From positions 39,681,115-39,745,114 of the forward strand of contig JACMZG010001913.1 of the NCBI GenBank assembly GCA_018340805.1: DNA of 64,000 nt, given 5' to 3'. A program made the translations under genes and the position numbers. The notes under the pieces were generated by a model, which saw nothing but the letters and a program-made list of their open reading frames with translations, did no database searches and was not told the DNA's origin. Below are positions 51,706 to 63,290 of this stretch, in pieces (the first letter of the stretch is position 1; each line of letters starts with the position of its first letter). This DNA comes from Microvelia longipes (lineage: Eukaryota; Arthropoda; Insecta; Hemiptera; Veliidae).

Positions 51706-51912
51706 TTAAGTTTTTTCAAGCATCTTTTTTACGATACCCATTGCCTTTTCGGCTAACCCATTACTTAGAGGGTACTGTGGGCTTGAAGTTGTAATTTTTA
51801 ATCTATAATCTTTTGCAAATACTATCATTTCATAACTACTAAATGGCATGTTATCAGCAACTAACTCGTTCGAGATTCTAAACCTACTAGATAGCCAAGA
51901 TCCTTGGCTATC
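51706..51912 (-). pseudogene. Fragment of an LTR-retrotransposon integrase core, duplicate
   Basis: Essentially identical to the fragment at 36907-37113, including the LVADN and SNGLAEKAM contexts and the stop after LEKT. The frame is open in both copies, which fits recent duplication rather than selection. Confidence 0.85.
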
Positions 51913-52435
51913 TCATGGAGGTAGCCATCAAAATATATCAATTTGCCCATTTCTTCACCTTTTGTCCTTAGTATTACTATCAGGTTTAATCTATTTATGC
52001 ATAGACTGAGACTTTTATTACGGATTTATATTTCTTGATATTTTTGAAAATCCATATAATTAATGTTGTTTAACATTAATGTTTATTAATGTTAAAATTA
52101 ATAAAAAATGAGGTGCTTATTTTGTTTTTGTTAATTTTTGTGGATACTGTGCACGCGACAGTGATTTTTTAATAATTAAAAAATCATTAAGCGTGTGGTC
52201 ACACGCATATTTCTTATAGCTACATTTTTTATTAGTAAACTTAATTAAAACAATTGTTATTCTGGTAACGTTAGTGATTTTGTAAAAGACATAGAATTAG
52301 CATCACATGAGGTCATAGGTTCACAACGGTGCATATAAGTAATTTATTTATCAAAATAAATTTAACATAATTCCTTAAAAACCAGAAGTATTAGTTTCAA
52401 TATTGGTATTGAGTCATAGTATTGGAACAATATAA

Positions 52436-52990
52436 AAATCAGTATAGGTAGTGATATCATATATTGTCATAATATTTATATTGATTAAGTGCCAGTATAG
52501 GTAGTGATATCATATAATTCATAATATTTGTATTGATTAAGTGCCAGTATAGGTAGTGATATCATATAAGTCATAGTATTTGTATTGATCAAGTGCCAGT
52601 ATAGGTAGTGATATATAAGTCATAGTATTTGTATTGATTAAGTGCCAGTATAGGTAGTGATATCATATAATTCATAATATTTGTATTGATTAAGTGCCAG
52701 TATAGGTAGTGATATATAAGTCATAGTATTTGTATTGATTAAGTGCCAGTATAGGTAGTGATATCATATAAGTCGTAGTATTTGTATTGATCAAGTGCCA
52801 GTATAGGTAGTGATATATAAGTCATAGTATTTGTATTGATTAAGTGCCAGTATAGGTAGGATATAATATAATTAATAAATTTTGTATTGATTAAGTGCCA
52901 GTATAGGTAGTGATATAATATAAGTCATAGTATTTGCATTGTGTCAGTTTCATTACAACAGAAGGTCATATTATTGACATAGTATTTGTT
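52436..52990 (+). repeat. Minisatellite upstream of the receptor, copy 2
   Basis: Ten ~48-52-bp units contain GTGCCAGTATAGGTAG. Variants with GATATCATATAA and with the shorter GATATATAA alternate, and ATTCATAATATT versus GTCATAGTATT variants recur in order, suggesting a higher-order repeat. One type 2 unit (TGTGTCAGTTTCATTACAAC) ends the array about 40 bp before the ATG at 53028. Confidence 0.9.
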
Positions 52991-53027
52991 TTTCGTGTAG
53001 GCAGTGAAATTTAATATATCATAAATT

Positions 53028-54268
53028 ATGTTTGATTTCTTATTGCATTATGAGAAAATTAAAATAAAGATAAATGACTACCTAGATTATGTGGTCGAAT
53101 TCGATTCAGACGAAGTTATGAATGAATTCAATAGAGAAGCAAATAAATATTTGAGGTTACTTTCTCCTTGGATGTGGGATCTGAGGCGACCTAAGAGGAA
53201 ATGGACTTTGCTGAAAACTTTCATCATGATGATATTGACGCTGATATCTTTTTATTTAACCTGGGCTACTTGTATAATGTTTTGGACGTTTGACTTTAAC
53301 TACAGTATCCTTTGGTGTTTCGCTTCAGCGGCATTTTCCTATTCTTACTTCCCATATTATTTGTACATAAACAAAAGAAGATATTTATCAAGAATGTATA
53401 AAATTAAGATGGAAAAGTTTTTTATATACGACGACTTTACAGATAACTATCAGAATGAAATCAGAAAAAAAGCTGAGTATTACAATTGGTTAATTAGGGT
53501 TACTTGGGACTGGATGTTTTGCATCAATGTATTTATTGGTGCTGCAATAGATAGTTATGAATTTAGAATTAAAAAGGATGAAGATGTTCCTTCATGGTTG
53601 AATAAGGACGCCTTTCCGATGCCCATGTATTACCCGTTCGACACTCGACAACCATTTTACTTTTACGTCACTAGCGTTTTCCTTTCAATAATAATATACA
53701 ACGTTGCTTGTAGCATGAGTTGTTACTTAACTATCGTTTCTAATAATATGGTCAGAATTATCTTAGAATTAAAAATACTTCTTAAAGCCATTGTGAAGTT
53801 AGAAGAAAGAACATTATTCGTATACTCAGCCTTACTAAAAAATAATGGTATTGACTTACATACAAATCATTTACACACTGATAAGCTTTTTAAGGATCAA
53901 TTGTTTATCATGATTCACAAACAATGTATCAGGAAAGTATTCCAACACCATCAGGTTATTCTTGAGTAAGTTTTTTTTAATATACCATAACTTTTATCTT
54001 CTTTTTTGCATTTTCATCTTGAGTAAGTATTTTAATCTGCTTATTGCATAATTAATCTACATAAATCTAAGCATGTTTAATGTTGATCATTCAAATATTC
54101 TAGGATGATATGATAAACTAGGATTACACTACAAATCTACAGCCTATATACTTAATATATCTTTTCAGGTTTCACAGAAATTTAAATGAGTTTATTGCAG
54201 AAGTATCTGTGGTATGTGTATACGTGTTTTCATTTGCAGGAGCAGTTACTACGATTCTTAGCATGGAT
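53028..54268 (+). CDS. Odorant receptor (7tm_6 family), copy 2, exons 1-2, 3' end lost in gap
   Basis: Insect odorant receptors are inverted-topology 7-transmembrane subunits that form ligand-gated cation channels with Orco in sensory neurons. Exon 1 is 53028-53965 and exon 2 54169-54268, both GT-AG, joining in phase 2 to give 346 residues. Hydrophobic segments lie at about 61-85, 93-113, 155-173 and 210-233. PMPMYYPFDT at 197-206 is the hallmark before the second extracellular loop segment. HKQCIRKVFQHHQVIL at 297-312 precedes the exon 2 FHRNLNEF segment and a fifth hydrophobic stretch. Exons 3-4, by analogy with 44563 and 46084, would lie about 3.6 kb beyond the N gap and are not seen there. 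No gene name can be assigned; Or subfamilies are lineage-specific. Confidence 0.9.
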
Positions 54269-54668
54269 GTAAGTATTTGTAGCAGCACTAATTAATATTT
54301 TATCCTAAAACGTTGTAGTCTTAGATATGTGAGTGTATGTAGACGTCGATAACCGGATAAAATGTACCTGCGAATAAATTGTACCCAATCTGGTCTGCAG
54401 AAACCTCCCTTTATATGTATAATTGATAATTATAAAATTATAAAGAATTTTTTCAACTAAGCTCAAATAATTCAATGGCCTAAATTCGGTAACCCTTACT
54501 TTTAAACGTTAGACAAATAATAACAATAGAAGGTTCATGTAAATTTTAGGTAGTCGTCCGTCGGTAAAAGTAAGTCAAAATTTAGATTATTAGGAACATT
54601 CAATAGGATTTATTTATAATTGTTATGAATCCTCTAATTGAGCGTATATAAAATAAAAACACATTTAA

Positions 54669-54956
54669 TAGACCACGAGCCCAGGGGTGTTTTGTTAATA
54701 AAAAGTGTAATGGCTGGAACCGGTCTCAATTTTTCTTAAATACCTTTCTGAACAAGGATCTGACATTCTGCAGACTCGTATCGGATGGGTCCCAGGCAGA
54801 ACCTTTGACCCCTAAAGTGCGTTCTGCCTGGGACACCCATCCTATACGAGTCTGCAGAATTGTAGATCCTTGTTCAGGAAGGTATTTACGAAAAATTGAG
54901 ACCGGTTTCAGCCATTACACTTTTTATTAACAAAACACCCCTGGGCTCTTGGCCTA
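54669..54956. mobile_element. Palindromic MITE, ~130-bp arms
   Basis: GACCACGAGCCCAGGGGTGT at the left is mirrored at the right (ACACCCCTGGGCTCTTGGCC). The pairing continues through ATTAATAAAAAGTGTAATGG, GAGACCGGTT and CTGCAGACTCGTAT up to a loop near 54795-54825. The flanks TA/TA fit a TA target. It is absent at the equivalent place in copy 1 (near 41330), so it inserted after the duplication. Confidence 0.8.
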
Positions 54957-54995
54957 TAAACACGTTAAACCCTTTTATTTTAAAAGGGTTTAATG

Positions 54996-55025
54996 NNNNN
55001 NNNNNNNNNNNNNNNNNNNNNNNNN
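54996..55025. other. Assembly gap (30 N)
   Basis: A run of N joins two contigs. The missing downstream exons of receptor copy 2 and the abrupt change in composition suggest the true distance is much larger than 30 bp, or that the join is wrong. Confidence 0.95.
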
Positions 55026-57312
55026 TTAGCGTATTGATATTGTTTTGGTAATTTTTAAATTGGATTGAATAGGTAGGTTATTTGGATTTTTTTTCATATT
55101 TGAAATGTCATTCTTATTGAAAGGAGAATGTCTGTATTTGAAATCGTTTTATTCTTTTCTTTATGATTTAATCATATGTGTTAAATATTAGGTTATCCAA
55201 TAGACGGTTTTATTCGCTAATTTTTTCATTTCTATTTTTTTGTTTTGAGTGAAATTATGAAAATGCTTTTATTTATCTTATTATTGTATGTATAATGGTT
55301 TATTTGATACTAATAGATAGTCTTTTTAAATTATTTGGTTTTCTTATGATAGATTTTGTTTTCTATAATATCGGGGCTTATTATCTGTATATACTTGGGG
55401 TCTATCAGACTTTTAAATTTATATGATTTTATTTTCGTTTTTAACTTTCTATTATATGAACATATTGCAATAAATACATTAATAATTATTGCATGTAGGA
55501 GACGTATATTTTATATTAATATTAATGATATTATGTGGAAATTATTGATTGTTTATTTTCAAAAATGTTTTATTTTACTATATCTTTTTTACAAATATGT
55601 TTTCGATATCAAAGCCTTATCCCGTGCATTTGTTCAAGTTGGCATTTTGCGGCGCAATCTAAAGGTCTGCCATCTGCTTCTGGGGTAGGTGCACAATATT
55701 GGTTGATTTGCTCCTAAAAATATAATGCAGGTAATTGACACAGTTTATATTATTGCTTTTGCTTTTTGCGTCTGGCAATGTGTATTGTACGCGGTGCATG
55801 GCTGCGAGAGTACGTGTTTGACTTTGGACTTCATGTTTAGATTTATATCTTTTTATTTTTATATTAACGCTAAAAAACTTTTTTTTACTAATTTATCTCT
55901 TATTCGTATTTTTTATTTTATTAATTTTTCTCAGGTGTTTTGTATTTACTATAAATAATAAGTTTATTCGCTGTCTTCTTGATGTTTTTTTTTGGTTTTT
56001 ATATTTGATTGGCGCCGAGAGTCTGCTGCACACAGGCGCGTTATGTCTTTATTTCGTTGGCCGTACTTTTTCGATTTAATTAAATTGATGGGCGATATAA
56101 TTGTTCGATTCTTATATTTGCATTGATCGCTTTCGAATTCAATTTTCATTGGGTGAATTTGGAGATTAGCTTTGATCATATTCTTTTTTTTATTTTATTG
56201 TTTTATTTTGTTTGCTACTTTCTGTTAATTTTCGAAATTTTGTTCTTTTTAAGGAATTGTTTTTGGTTTTCAAATTTATTATCACCTTTGTAATTAATTT
56301 TTTTTTTATTGAGAATTCACTGTATATAAGTTATTTATTAATTAATCAATTAATTTTTATATAAAATTTTTATGAATCTGAATTCGTGAATTTCTGGATA
56401 ATCCGAATTTTTTCGAAATTAACCTGTGGCGGTGGGTTTTGTCTAAATTTTGAGGAGGAGAGAGAATTTTAGAAAGAGGAAATATATGGTTAGTTGTTTT
56501 AAATTATTGGTTTATGTTTGTATGGCAGTTGTTTATTTTCCTTTTTCTTAATATTCTGGAATCTATTTTTTTGAAATTATTTTAACTTCCTCTTCTTATT
56601 TGGGATAAATCTTATATTTCAGTTGTTCTTGGCTATGATTCTCTAAAGAATTTCTCGGTCATTTACAAACGTCATTCAAGTGTATATTACCTAGGATGGG
56701 TTAAATAAGTTTTTAAATATATTATCTAGTTGATACATATGATACTATATTACTATTAGAGTTAAAACTAAGCTTGTACAAATTATAGTACATTGATCTG
56801 ATCATATTATATTTTGAATTTACAAATTTTTATACATAAATTGTTTTTTTTTTTAAAAAACGATGTTTTATTTTTAAATTTTAATATATATATTTTTAAA
56901 ATACACTTAAGCTATTGTAAAGTTAATTCGTTTAGGTCCTAGATCTTTAATTGGGGTGTATCAAATTGTTGTGCTGCGTGTATGAGGATAATGTTGTTCT
57001 TGTCCGTGTCGTATTGTGGATGTAGATTAATTTAGAGTGGTGCTTAAAACAAATTTTAATGTTGTTGTTCTCTGTTGTGTGGAGTTATCTAAATGTTTAG
57101 GCATATCTCCTGTTTTCATAAGAATGTGTTAAGATGTATTTTGTTTTTGCCTATAAGTATTTTTGTCTTTAATATACTTCTGATTTACTTTTGACTTCAA
57201 TTTGCTAGGAATATGTGTGATATTGGTCAATTTTGTTTGTTCTTTTGCTGAATTGCTTAATCATTTCACTTCTATCGAGTTTGTTCTTGTCTTTTGTTGG
57301 AACGTTTTGCAG
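55026..57312. other. T-rich sequence after the gap, no gene recognised
   Basis: The plus strand is strongly T-biased over A here, unlike the near-symmetric AT of the first contig. The frames at 55356 (110 codons), 55535 and 55725 are hydrophobic because of the T bias and show no motif; I do not accept them as genes. Confidence 0.4.
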
Positions 57313-60300
57313 GGATGTCTATTAAATTTCCATGATGTTTGCAGCGTTGTTTGCAAATCGTTTCTCAGGTACATTTTGTAGGTCTAAGTTCTAGGTTTTG
57401 TTTTTAAATCAGTTTAGCCTATTAATTTCTTTTTCACAGATATCTTTATTACATCCTTGTGCCATAAATATTTGGTGAATCATTGTGGTCCCTAATTCTT
57501 CTAAACTTGTTCTACGCGTATCCTTAAATATTAATATTTTTCTTTGAAGTTAATCAGTTTATATCAATTTAATTACATTTTTCAATTAAATAAAGTCTGA
57601 GATTTATAATTAGGGTGTGACTTTTAGAAGAATTCTCATTTTTTTTCCAACATTGATCAATAGAAGACCACCTTTGTCTTGTAATGCCTTCATTTGTGTA
57701 ATGTCAATTTATTTTCGAACAAATGTGTTTTTAACCATGGGGTTGAGTTTAAACTGGCGTTTTTCCTTTTTAACGTTAGAGTCATGTTGCTAAATCACTA
57801 TTTTGTGAATATTCATTGCTTGTTTCGAAGAGAACTAATTGTATTTTTTAATTTATTGTGTTTCTTGTTGTATAATTTAGATTAGATAAGAATTTGCATC
57901 ATTTAGATTTAAGGGGGTCAATTCTTCCAATACATCGAAATGATGACATATGCGCGACCTAGAAGTCACCAATTAAGATTTGCTCATCACTAGCATATTT
58001 TAGATGATTTTGATATTAATCTGTTTTACTTTATATGCCTTTAGTGATTTCCAATCGGTAATAGAAAATTTTATTAATTTACCTAACCTTTGCCGAGTTT
58101 TTTTCAGACGTCTTCACATTTCGGGCTACGATGTCACAGAGGTCATGCGGGTATCGGAGGTTAATCAGGTATAGGATTTGAATTTAAGGAGTGAAGTCCC
58201 TTCCTACAATTGCACATTTGATTAGGTTCTTCGTAGACTATATAAGCTTTTTTTCCTACATTTTATTGGTAAATAAAAACTGAAAAATAACGTGCGTTTA
58301 TAGTGTTTCAATTCTGTATTAGAAAGAGATAATCCGGCAAGTTTTGTGTTCCGATATATGAAACAGAAATACCTATGAACGGTAAATTGTTAGTTTGTTT
58401 GTAAATTATATATAATTCGTAAATATAAATAATATTCTTGCAAGTAAGGTTAATCTTAAATTAATAAGGTTCATAAAATTAATATTTTATGTAGAGTAAA
58501 CTGGAAATTTTTTATTCTATTAATAGTGCTGTTTTTTATTCACAATTATAAAAATTTGTTAATTAAAAGAAATTAGTTTAAACCTAATTTATATGAAAAG
58601 TCATGATATAATATTGCAAATTAATCATTAAATTAATTCCATTGGGAAATGTTGGATATTTTTCGTTTATTGAATTCGTTAAATTAACTGAGAATTTGAT
58701 TTTATTTATTGCACTTTGTAAGTGGAGTTGTTAATTTTAATCGTTTGCGAGAGATTCGTTTATGCTAATATTAGTCTTTTAATTTGTATATTTTCGTATA
58801 ATGAGTGTTTATTTTGACGTTTCTATCAACTTTTTAACAGTATTTGTCACAGATACTTGATTTTGATTATTATTCTAAAACGCTGATAATTCTGGGTAGT
58901 TTGTTGTTTTAAAAAAGGTAAAATTTAAATTAAAAAATGATCTTTATAGAAATGAATAAATTCTTTTTAACAAAAGTGACGTATATTATAAGGAATAGGA
59001 GCAAGTATGATGATAATTATATGAATAGTGGAAATTTTTTTTGGGATTTTATTTTATATTTTAATGAAGAAATAATTGCCATTGCCAGCGCGTATTATTG
59101 AATCTAAAAGATTAATAAAGAGTTAAGGTTGGAGATATTTTGGACCTCTAGAAATTTATCACTTTTAATTATGATTGGCAATAACGTTTTAATATACAAG
59201 TAACTTTATTAGTTAATCACCCAAATTGAAATAATTAATTAAATTAAAAATTTATATGGTAAAATAGATAAGAAATAAATAATATAATCATAAATTAAAT
59301 TTAATTTTAATTTAAATAAATAAAATATATATAATTTGTACACTAAATCATAAAGAATAATTCCTTGTCTTGGTTAATGATCATTCTGTACCTGACCACA
59401 GTCTTCGTATATAGTAATTAACTGTAATACAAATGAGATAAATAATAAAAATTTTAGGTTTGGACATAGAGAGTCATTCCATTCATTATTGGATTTTTAC
59501 TATTTATTAGTTATATGTATGAGTTTTTTATCATTTGGTGTATTACTATTATTATTTATTTAATTATTATTATTATTTTTAGATTTATTATAATGTTATT
59601 GGTATTATTATATTATTTTATTTGTATTATTATTTAATTATTAGGGTGTGAAACATAACTTTTATAATATCTATGAATATTAAATAAACTTATCTAGTTC
59701 TAGTAAAGAGATATTGAATATATTTGCCGAGAGATTTAATAATTTAAGAATCCAAAAATAGATTATTTTGGGTGTTGCCATAAATTGTGTATTCATAGTG
59801 TGGGTTGTTCGCTCAGAAAACACATAGATTTATACTTTAATAATGATATAAAGTGCCTCAGTATCTATATGAGAACAGTTTTGTAGTAAAATGAATATGG
59901 AAGCAACATCTAATTTTACTAGTAGTAAATTTAATTAATTGAAAATATTGATCTGATGGATTAATAGGAATTACAAGAAATTCTATGCTTTATTGGATGA
60001 GAAATGATTGGAAATTATTATTTGAAATTAAGTATCGACAATATCAATATTTTAACGAATTTCTTTGACGCTTTTTCTAAAAAAAATAATAATTAAAGTT
60101 ATTATATCAGGATTTGTTCAAAAAAATATAAAATAAATCATTTTAAAATATATTCCATATAATTAATCAGAATAGGAAGTAATATATATTATTGAATTAA
60201 CCAACAAGTTTCGACAGTATATCTGTCATCTTCAGTGCAAAATATTTAAAATATGAAGAGTACTATATACTAAAATCGCGTATTACACCCAATCAATTCA

Positions 60301-61607
60301 GTAGCGGATTTAACCAAATAGGCCAACATAGGCCATGGCCAGGGCGCAACTATATCAAAACGGCGGCCAAACAATTATAAATAAAAAGTTAATATTACGT
60401 TCAAGCTTTTAGTTTATTTTTAGATTATTTTAGATTATGACTATATAGTATTAGTTTAGTATTAGTATTCAATCATTTATGTATTTGATTAACTATCGCA
60501 ATTTGTTAACTTTTTTGTTAATTTGAGACTCGGGATACTCAGGGTTATGGGCACATAGCCAGCTTAAGGCTATGCTGTATGGGCGGGCAACATCAAACTT
60601 TGGCCTGGGTGCTGGGAATTGTTTATATATCCGCACTGAATCATTTATATATTCTATAAAATTCAATTAAGTAAAAGACATTCAATTAAGATTTAAGAAA
60701 AGACAGTTGGAATCATTTAATTTTTGATTCATAAGATCTTAATCATTCAATTATATGTCCACTATGATCTTTCCCATCTGATAATCTTTAAATTCTGCAC
60801 AAAAATTTTGAAATTATTAATACTTAATCACTGATTTTACATCTGATATTAGCTCTGCCGATAATCTTCGACTACCTTAACCACTATGTTCCTGAATGTT
60901 CTTTTATCAGAGATGACGAGAGTCCTCTCAGAGTGTATGTGCATTCATCCTATGGACAGCTCGTAATTGTAAACAAGATTAGAACCAGTCCACAAAGGTA
61001 GTCTTAGACTTATTACTTGAACACATTCAAATTTTAAAATTGATCTCGTCTTTTAAAATAATGTTCAATATTCTGGTCTTTCTAAATCTTTACTGTGAAT
61101 GTCCTGTATTTAATTTAACTTTGATTGAGACTATACATATATTGATTGCAAATATGGATTTTATGTATATATATCTTCATAGTTATCAATATTTTGCCTA
61201 AGATGTTACAGAATATACTGTCATATTAACTTGTTGGTAATAAATGTTGTTTGAAGTGGCTCCTTGCTGTATTTTTTAAAAATATTGCCATTGTTTTTAT
61301 ATTTTAATATATATTTGATTATTTATAATTGATTTATTGGATTTCTAATGGTGATTATGGTCATTTAGTTGAATTCTAAAAATTTTATTAAATGGTTCTC
61401 TAGTTGTCTGGTTGGAACCAAAAAGTAGTGGGCAAATCGGAAAATGGGGCCTCATTATTTTGTTCACCCTACAATGTGGCAGCGTTCTAGAATTAGCTCG
61501 TAGTACTTATCATCAGAAATGCCAGATATTTAAATACACAATAGGCCAAGGAACTACTAAACGTCGTGCGCCGTCACACTTGAAATTTCGATTTCTAGAT
61601 TTGCAAG
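57313..61607 (+). CDS. Unidentified gene, chain of exon-like segments
   Basis: Exon-like segments with good splice signals: 57313-57368 (encodes CLLNFHDVCSVVCKSFL) and 58108-58168 (RLHISGYDVTEVMRVSEVNQ), whose phases join exactly (2 to 1); 58851-58917 (ILDFDYYSKTLIILGSLLF), which follows in phase but has one in-frame stop in a T/A homopolymer before its donor; 60853-60997 (PIIFDYLNHYVPECSFIRDD and more), the only open frame between TATTAG and GTAGTC; and about 61404-61607. The residues look like a helical cytosolic or nuclear protein, and codon use contrasts with the noisy flanks. I cannot assign a family. The junction 60997 to 61404 does not join cleanly, so an exon is missing or a base is wrong. 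Confidence 0.45.
60299..60638. mobile_element. hAT-like MITE with 8-bp target duplication
   Basis: Starts CAGTAGCGGATTTAACC and ends with the inverted CAGTGCGGATATA. It is flanked by AATCAATT (60291-60298) and AATCATTT (60639-60646), an 8-bp duplication with one mismatch, as in hAT elements. Interior is GC-richer (CAACATAGGCCATGGCCAGG) and non-coding. It lies in an intron of the unidentified gene. Confidence 0.75.
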
Positions 61608-61977
61608 GTATATAGTGTTATTTATTAATTATTGTTTTCTAAAAATTTTAATATATAATCAAATTTTAAAATAATTAATGAGTCTAAAGAGATTATTAAT
61701 TAATAATTTGATTTATTAATTTCTATGATTTAAAAATTATTTATTAATACACTTATTATATTATAATCAATTATATTTATTTATAGTAAATAATATTATT
61801 TATTTAGAATATTTTTAATATTCATGTTTTTTAACACAATTTAGTTTAAAAGAAGAATATGTTTTCTAAATTTGGACGTTTTTGAATATTGTTATTATTA
61901 TTGATTATTATTATTAGTATTGATATTATTATTATTTATTAAAATTATGATTTATCTTTATTAATAATAAAAAATAT

Positions 61978-62420
61978 AATATATATATATTATAGTATAA
62001 TATAATATAGTATATATAAATATATATAAATATATATAGTTTTTAATATATTACATATTGTAATTATAAGAATTAGTATAATCTGCAAAATAATAAATTA
62101 TTATCAAAAATCATTACTTTAGAATAAAAATATTTACACATAATTATGGAAAGAAATTTGATGAAATCCTTAATTGAAAATACAAAAATTATCTCTATAA
62201 TATAATAAATAATTAATAATCAATAATAATAATATAATAATAAAATAATAAAAAATAATAAAATAATAATAATAATAATAAATAATAATAAAATAATAAA
62301 ATAATAAAATAAAATAATAATAATAATAATATAATAATAATAATAAATATATAATAATAAAATTAAATAAAATATTAATAATTAATAAATATCATAGTAA
62401 TAATTAATCATAATAATAAT
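61978..62420. repeat. Simple repeats: TA-rich then (AAT)n
   Basis: 61978-62040 is TA-rich; 62210-62420 is a long run of AAT/ATA trinucleotides with slips. Located between the exon ending at 61607 and the one starting at 62773. Confidence 0.85.
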
Positions 62421-62772
62421 GAATAATAATAAATATAATTTTTTTATACATTGTTTAATTGATTGTATTTATTTAAAATCTCACACAAAATATAGTTGCC
62501 ATTTTAAAGTTTTCTCTAATACAAGTAAAAAAGAAACAAACTATTTAAGTTAAGAATTTAAACAAAAATACAATAAAAGAAAAAAATAAATTAATAAATT
62601 AATACAATAATTTTTCATCATTGATTAATACAATAATCTATGTACATATTGTTTTTGCTAGAAATTTATTAAAATTATTTAAAATAAATATTAGTAGGTT
62701 GAAGGTCAATAAATAATTCCCAGTAATATACAAATTATATATAATTGTTTCTTATTTAGTTTTTTTTGATAG

Positions 62773-63290
62773 ATACAAAGGATTCTTCGTTTCAGCTACA
62801 TGTATTAGAGTTTTGTCAAAAGGAGTTTGGCAAAAGTGCCATGTTTGACAATGAAACAATATGTAGTGTTTTAGATAAATGTCTAATGTCGAACAGAATT
62901 GTTCTGTGTAAGATTTCGTTCTGAAAACATGGTCCTAATCAATGAACCAAGACGACAAATTATTTTAAAGATTATGAAGCAGAATCCCAACAAAATAGCA
63001 AGGGGATTGGCGGAGAAGCTTAGAACACACAAAAAAATGTTGTATTGCATCTGATAATATGTTTTGGATTGTCAAATATATTAGAGTAATGATTAGAGCA
63101 GATTGTGAAGCCTCAATTTCTCTACAGTCTTTTTCTCACAGCAAAGAAAATCTGATTTTCTTAAGACATAATTTTCAACAGGAGATGAAAGTTGGTACAT
63201 ACGAAGATATGCTGCTAAATAGATCAAAACAAACAGGGATAAAAAATTTTATGTTTCTATGGTGGAGTTCGTGAAGTGTATCCTGACACA
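62773..63290 (+). CDS. Unidentified gene, 3' exons (frame interrupted)
   Basis: After TTTTTTTTGATAG the frame reads TKDSSFQLHVLEFCQKEFGK and on to CSVLDKCLMSNRIVLCK. Its phase exactly complements the donor at 61607, so these two exons belong together. One base later the frame continues as INEPRRQIILKIMKQNPNKI and ARGLAEKLRTH, and a further block reads LQSFSHSKENLIFLRHNF. Near 63250 another one-base shift leads to a C-terminal-looking FVKCILTQIE and a stop. The product is lysine-rich and helical; identity unknown. Either introns or sequencing errors account for the shifts. Confidence 0.4.

Larger units (their letters stand above)
50359..54668 (+). repeat. Segmental duplication containing an odorant receptor, copy 2
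   Basis: Second copy of 35513-41338, without the 1.63-kb intron insertion. Exons are intact here, the upstream minisatellite has expanded differently, and a palindromic MITE lies at its right edge. Sequence homologous to copy 1 resumes after the MITE (TTTTAAAAGGGTTTAATG) and is cut by the N gap at 54996. Confidence 0.9.

Noticed and set aside
55356..55688. 110-codon hydrophobic frame after the gap that looks like a membrane protein
   Set aside because: The hydrophobicity follows from the T-rich plus strand; there is no family motif, splice signal or supporting frame.
58108..58168. Weak resemblance of the RLHISGYDVTEVMRV segment to the Brf1/TFIIB cyclin fold
   Set aside because: Only scattered positions agree and the hallmark residues after it are not seen.
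61404..61500. A methyl-CpG-binding-like GWNQKVVGKSENG stretch in an alternative frame
   Set aside because: The resemblance is short, needs a frame different from the neighbouring exon-like sequence and has an in-frame stop, so I do not assign a domain.
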